From Agromyces ramosus (lineage in GTDB: Bacteria > Actinomycetota > Actinomycetes > Actinomycetales > Microbacteriaceae): a DNA stretch of 64,000 bases. The notes beneath the pieces were generated by a model that made no database searches, had not been told where the DNA came from, and was given only the letters and a program-made list of their open reading frames with translations. The DNA lies in the NCBI RefSeq assembly GCF_030817175.1, contig NZ_JAUSYY010000001.1, forward strand, positions 1,860,001 through 1,924,000. The letters run 5' to 3'. The stretch's first letter is position 1; each line of letters opens with the position of its first letter. Below are positions 60,532-64,000 of the stretch, piece after piece. Made by a program: the position numbers and the translations under genes.

Positions 60532-62496
60532 ATGACCGACGTCACACTGCCCTCCGGAATCGCGCAGGACGAGCTCGATGCGGGCATCAGGCCGCAAGAC
60601 GACCTCTTCCGCCACGTCAACGGCAAGTGGATCGAGCGCACCGACATCCCGTCCGACAAGGCGCGCTACGGCTCCTTCCTCGTGCTGCACGAAGAGGCCG
60701 AGCAGGCCGTGCGCGAGATCATCGAAGAGGCGCAGACCGCCGAGCCCGGCACCGAGGCCCGCAAGGTCGGCGACCTCTACGCGAGCTTCATGAACGAGCA
60801 GCACGCGAACCTGCTCGGCGCGACGCCCATCGCGGGCCAGCTCGTCGAGGTCTCGCTCATCGCCTCGATCGACACCCTGCTCGAGACCCTGGGGCGCCTC
60901 GAGCGTCAGGGCGTCTCGGGCTTCGCGCAGCTCTACGTCGACAACGACCCGGGCGACCCCGAGCGCTACCTCGTCTTCGTCGAGCAGGGCGGCATCGGCC
61001 TGCCCGACGAGAGCTACTTCCGCGAAGAGCGCTTCGCGAGCGTGCGCACCGCCTACAACGCACATCTCGAGCGCATGTTCACCCTCGCCCAGCTCGACGA
61101 CCCGGCCGACCGCGCCGTGCGCGTCTTCGACCTCGAGACCGACATCGCCAAGGCGCACTGGAACAATGTCCAGACGCGCGACAGCGAGAAGACGTACAAC
61201 CTGTTCGAGTGGGCGGATGCCGCCGCCGCGGCATCCGTCGACCTGCAGGTGTGGCGCGACGCCATGGGCGTGCCCGCGGGTGCATTCGACGAGCTCGTGC
61301 TTCGCGAGCCGAGCTTCATCGAGGGGCTCGGCGCCCTCCTCACCGAGGAGCGCCTGCCCGCCTGGAAGGACTGGCTCGCCTGGCAGGTCATCCGCTCGAG
61401 CGCCGCCTACCTCTCCGACGACTTCGTCGAGGCGAACTTCGACTTCTACGGCCGCACGCTCACCGGCACCCCGCAGCTGCGGGAGCGGTGGAAGCGCGGC
61501 GTCTCGCTCGTCGAGGGCGCCATGGGCGAGGCGGTGGGCCACATCTACGTCGAGCGGCACTTCCCGCCCACCGCGAAGGCCGCGATGGACGACCTCGTCG
61601 CGAACCTCGTCGAGGCGTACCGGCAGTCGATCACCGCACTCGACTGGATGGGCGACGCGACGCGCGCGAAGGCCCTCGACAAGCTCGCGAAGTTCACGCC
61701 GAAGATCGGCTTCCCCGTGAAGTGGCGCGACTACTCCGCCCTCGAGATCGGAGACGAGCTCGTCGCCAACGTGCGCGCGACCGCGGAGTTCGAGTTCAAC
61801 CGCGAGCTCGGCAAGATCGGCAAGCCGATCGACCGCGACGAATGGTTCATGACCCCGCAGACGATCAACGCGTACTACAACCCCGGCTTCAACGAGATCG
61901 TGTTCCCCGCGGCGATCCTGCAGTACCCCTTCTTCACCGCCGATCGGGACGCCGCAGCGAACTACGGCGCGATCGGCGCCGTCATCGGGCACGAGATCGG
62001 CCACGGGTTCGACGACCAGGGTTCGAAGTACGACGGCGACGGACGCCTCACCGACTGGTGGACCGAGGCCGACCGAGCCGCGTTCGAGGAGCGCACCAAG
62101 GCGCTCATCGACCAGTACGACGCGTTGAAGCCGGCGCAGCTCGACGGCGACGACCACCATGTGAACGGCGCCCTCACGATCGGTGAGAACATCGGCGACC
62201 TCGGCGGACTCGCCATCGCGTGGCGGGCCTACGTGCTGTCGCTCGACGGCGCCGAGCCGCCCGTCATCGATGGGCTCACGGGCGCGCAGCGCTTCTTCCT
62301 CTCGTGGGCGCAGGCGTGGCAGATGAAGGGTCGCGACGAGGAGGTCGTGCGCCTGCTCGCGATCGATCCGCACTCGCCGAACGAGTTCCGCTGCAACCAG
62401 ATCGTGCGGAACATCGACGAGTTCTACACTGGCTTCGGAGTGACCGCCGATGACGCCCTCTGGCTCGATCCCGCCGAGCGGGTGACGATCTGGTAG
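60532..62496 (+). CDS. M13-family metallopeptidase (PepO/neprilysin type)
   Basis: A 654-residue zinc endopeptidase. The N-terminal part starts RPQDDLFRHVNGKWIERTDIPSDKARYGSF, the usual M13 opening. The catalytic site is HEIGHGFDDQG with His487, Glu488 and His491, plus the third ligand Glu552 in ENIGDLGGLAIAW. NAYYNPGFNEIVFPAAILQ binds substrate backbone. No signal peptide or membrane anchor is present, so it is a cytoplasmic, oligopeptide-cutting form as in lactic acid bacteria. The C-terminal signature ends TIW. Confidence 0.94.
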   Translation: MTDVTLPSGIAQDELDAGIRPQDDLFRHVNGKWIERTDIPSDKARYGSFLVLHEEAEQAVREIIEEAQTAEPGTEARKVGDLYASFMNEQHANLLGATPIAGQLVEVSLIASIDTLLETLGRLERQGVSGFAQLYVDNDPGDPERYLVFVEQGGIGLPDESYFREERFASVRTAYNAHLERMFTLAQLDDPADRAVRVFDLETDIAKAHWNNVQTRDSEKTYNLFEWADAAAAASVDLQVWRDAMGVPAGAFDELVLREPSFIEGLGALLTEERLPAWKDWLAWQVIRSSAAYLSDDFVEANFDFYGRTLTGTPQLRERWKRGVSLVEGAMGEAVGHIYVERHFPPTAKAAMDDLVANLVEAYRQSITALDWMGDATRAKALDKLAKFTPKIGFPVKWRDYSALEIGDELVANVRATAEFEFNRELGKIGKPIDRDEWFMTPQTINAYYNPGFNEIVFPAAILQYPFFTADRDAAANYGAIGAVIGHEIGHGFDDQGSKYDGDGRLTDWWTEADRAAFEERTKALIDQYDALKPAQLDGDDHHVNGALTIGENIGDLGGLAIAWRAYVLSLDGAEPPVIDGLTGAQRFFLSWAQAWQMKGRDEEVVRLLAIDPHSPNEFRCNQIVRNIDEFYTGFGVTADDALWLDPAERVTIW

Positions 62497-62549
62497 TCGA
62501 CTTCTCGCAACCGTCCAGTCCACACATCTCGAGCGCGCCGCAGACCGCG

Positions 62550-63500
62550 GTGGGGGAGCGCCGACCGCCAGAGGAAGAGCGTGCAAGCACCGTGGTGACG
62601 TCGTCGCAGGGTTCCGAGCGACGAGCGCGGCATGCCAGTTTCCGGCGCGGCAAGCACCGCACCGAAGAGCCGCCCGAGAACTTCGCGAGGGGCTTCAACG
62701 CGCTCGGCGACCTCGCGCTCGCCGGGGTGCAGGTCTCGGCCAGGGCGACCGATCTCGCCACGGGCAAGGTGCTCTTCTCGGTCGACGACCACGTGGTGAT
62801 GCCCACGGCGTCGATCGGCAAGGTCCTGCTGCTCGTCGAGGTGGCCTCGCGCCTCGTCGGCTCGAGCGCCGAGGCGTTCACCGTGCTCGACCGCGCCCCG
62901 CGCGACTCGGTCGGCGACTCCGGCATCTGGCAGCACATGCAGTCGCCGTCGCTGCCGCTCGCCGACCTCGCGGCCCTCATCGGCGCCACGAGCGACAACC
63001 TCGCCACCAACGTGCTCATCCGCTACGTCGGCCTCGAAGCGGTGCGCGCCCGCACCGAGGCGCTCGGCCTCACGCGCACCGCGCTGCTCGACCTCGTGCG
63101 CGACCACCGCGGCCCCGACGACGCGCCGCAGCTCTCGATCGGCTCCGCGAAAGAGCTGACGTGGCTGTTCGCCTCGCTCGCCCGCGGCGAGGTCGTGAGC
63201 CCCGAGGTCTCGCAGCGCGTCGTGGGCTGGCTCTCGCTCAACGCCGACCTCTCCATGGTCGCGAGCGCGTTCGGGCTCGACCCGCTCGCGCACCGCATGC
63301 CCGACCACAGCGTGCTGCTCATGAACAAGACCGGCACCGACGGCGGTGTTCGCAGCGAGGTCGGCGTGCTCCGCGGCCCTCGCGCGAGCGTGTCCTACGC
63401 GGTGTCGATGTACTACGCCGACACGATGCTGTCGTCGCGCCTCGCAGTGCTCGACGGCATGCGCCAGGTCGGGCTCGACCTGCTGGAGTACGTGCACTGA
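62550..63500 (+). CDS. Class A beta-lactamase-like serine hydrolase
   Basis: Up to 316 residues of the penicillin-binding/beta-lactamase fold. The active-site motifs are SxxK in TASIGKVLLL, SDN in GATSDNLATN and KTG in LMNKTGTDGG. The Glu of the class A omega loop is not obvious (RDHRGPDDAPQLSIGS), so penicillin hydrolysis is doubtful; a peptidase or esterase role is possible. No signal peptide is seen with any start. The start is uncertain: GTG 62550, or GTG 62592 or 62595 with a GAGGAAG further upstream. It lies just after the M13 peptidase gene. Confidence 0.82.
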   Translation: MGERRPPEEERASTVVTSSQGSERRARHASFRRGKHRTEEPPENFARGFNALGDLALAGVQVSARATDLATGKVLFSVDDHVVMPTASIGKVLLLVEVASRLVGSSAEAFTVLDRAPRDSVGDSGIWQHMQSPSLPLADLAALIGATSDNLATNVLIRYVGLEAVRARTEALGLTRTALLDLVRDHRGPDDAPQLSIGSAKELTWLFASLARGEVVSPEVSQRVVGWLSLNADLSMVASAFGLDPLAHRMPDHSVLLMNKTGTDGGVRSEVGVLRGPRASVSYAVSMYYADTMLSSRLAVLDGMRQVGLDLLEYVH

Positions 63501-63529
63501 GACGGATGCCGCGGCTCGCGGCATCCGTC
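63501..63529 (+). terminator. Terminator after the serine hydrolase
   Basis: A perfect 13-bp stem (63501-63513 with 63517-63529, arm GACGGATGCCGCG) and three-base loop directly follow the stop codon. The GGATGCC oligomer again forms the stem. Confidence 0.8.
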
Positions 63530-63563
63530 ACCTCGGCGCCGTGCCCAGCGAGCGAGCGCGCGC

Positions 63564-63597
63564 CACGGCCCCGGACGTAAATCCGCCCGGGGCCGTG
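63564..63597 (-). terminator. Terminator of the CBM2 protein gene
   Basis: An 11-bp stem (63564-63574 with 63587-63597, arm CACGGCCCCGG) and a 12-base loop lie nine bases past the minus-strand stop at 63607. Confidence 0.7.
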
Positions 63598-63606
63598 AAC
63601 GTCTCG

Positions 63607-64000
63607 CTACTTCACCGTGCAGTCAGCACCGTTCACCGTGAAGGCGTCGGGCTCCGGGTTCCCGCCCCCGTTCACCCTGCCGTTGAACGAGAGCCCGACC
63701 GACTCGCCCGGTGCGATGGTGCCGTTCCACGGGAGGTTGTTCGCGGTGACCGTCGTGCCCTCCTGCTGCCACCACGCGTCGGCCCCGTGGTGCACCGTCT
63801 GGGAGCCCGGGAACTCGAACCCGAGCTCCCACGCCGTGTACCACGCGTCACCCGTGTTCGTGATCGTGAGGTCGGCCGAGAACGCCTTCTTCGACTTCCC
63901 GTTGATCACGTAGCTCACCTCGCAGCGCGGTTGCAGTTCCTCGGGCGGCAGCACCTCGAGGTCGACCTCGGCGGGCACCTTCGACGTCGCGCCCGTCGCC
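63607..64000 (-). CDS. Secreted protein with C-terminal CBM2 (5' part off window)
   Basis: The last 130 residues of a gene that begins beyond position 64000. The visible part is a family 2 carbohydrate-binding module: CEVSYVINGKSKKAFSADLTITNTGDAWYTAWELGFEFPGSQTV, then a Trp pair (DAWWQQEG), then NNLPWNGTIAPGESVGLSFNGRVNGGG, with the two end cysteines (CEVSY and ADCTVK) that form the usual disulfide. CBM2 modules bind cellulose, chitin or xylan. The catalytic part, if any, would be off the right edge. Confidence 0.88.
   Translation of the reverse strand, partial: ATGATSKVPAEVDLEVLPPEELQPRCEVSYVINGKSKKAFSADLTITNTGDAWYTAWELGFEFPGSQTVHHGADAWWQQEGTTVTANNLPWNGTIAPGESVGLSFNGRVNGGGNPEPDAFTVNGADCTVK

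Noticed and set aside
60421..62586. A 721-codon minus-strand open frame
   Set aside because: It is the reverse frame of the M13 peptidase, which has complete catalytic motifs; the reverse product has none.
15890..63529. GGATGCC hairpins as a mobile repeat family
   Set aside because: They share only the short oligomer, differ in stem and loop, and sit just past stop codons, so they are terminators built from a common word.
1..64000. tRNA, rRNA, CRISPR, insertion sequences and prophage genes
   Set aside because: I found no cloverleaf-like run, spaced repeat array, transposase or integrase on either strand.

Overview
The window is high-GC (about 70%) actinobacterial DNA. Codon use, LacI/GH32/GH68 sugar loci, a NucS mismatch endonuclease and the recurrent GGATGCC/GGCATCC oligomer suggest a Microbacteriaceae member, perhaps Agromyces-like. 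Genus is an inference from style; there is no rRNA or other marker here. I saw no tRNA, rRNA, CRISPR array, transposase or phage gene.

Layout. 1-4190 (minus): a myo-inositol catabolic operon, iolC, Cgl0159-type aldolase, iolB, iolD, cut by the left edge. 4300-8290: a DUF1349 protein, a MalT-like LuxR ATPase regulator and an orphan ECF S component. 8382-15626 (minus): a cell-wall protein of about 2,400 residues with DUF5979/DUF11-like repeats and a C-terminal LATTG sorting signal. 15930-20374 (minus): a covalent-FAD oxidoreductase, oligopeptidase B, a small membrane protein and a LysM lipoprotein. 20428-26291: a MocR regulator divergent from a pyridoxamine-phosphate-oxidase-like protein, two small proteins and a second large LuxR ATPase regulator.

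26497-41803 is a fructan island. It holds a LacI regulator, a membrane-anchored GH32, a secreted GH68 levansucrase, a signal-peptide-only ORF, a secreted 983-residue GH32 with nested inserted domains, a PfkB kinase, a second LacI regulator and an FrcBCA-type fructose ABC transporter, with GNAT and ZIP genes in between. The 14-bp palindrome TGACAnCGnTGTCA stands at the levansucrase, the secreted GH32, the small ORF, the regulator and the transporter. Reading: sucrose is turned into levan outside the cell, levan is cut back to fructose, and FrcBCA plus the kinase bring it into metabolism under one repressor.

41913-48418: TetR regulator, M6 (InhA-like) secreted protease, HAD phosphatase, NucS and an MFS transporter. 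48648-54096: a CUT1 sugar importer without its own ATPase, a LacI regulator and a Gfo/Idh/MocA oxidoreductase. 54276-57765: threonine dehydrogenase and glycine C-acetyltransferase, then another LacI gene whose upstream palindrome matches one in front of the MFS gene. 57840-64000: an M20 amidohydrolase broken by one extra G, a MATE exporter, an M13 peptidase, a class A beta-lactamase-like hydrolase and the end of a CBM2 protein.
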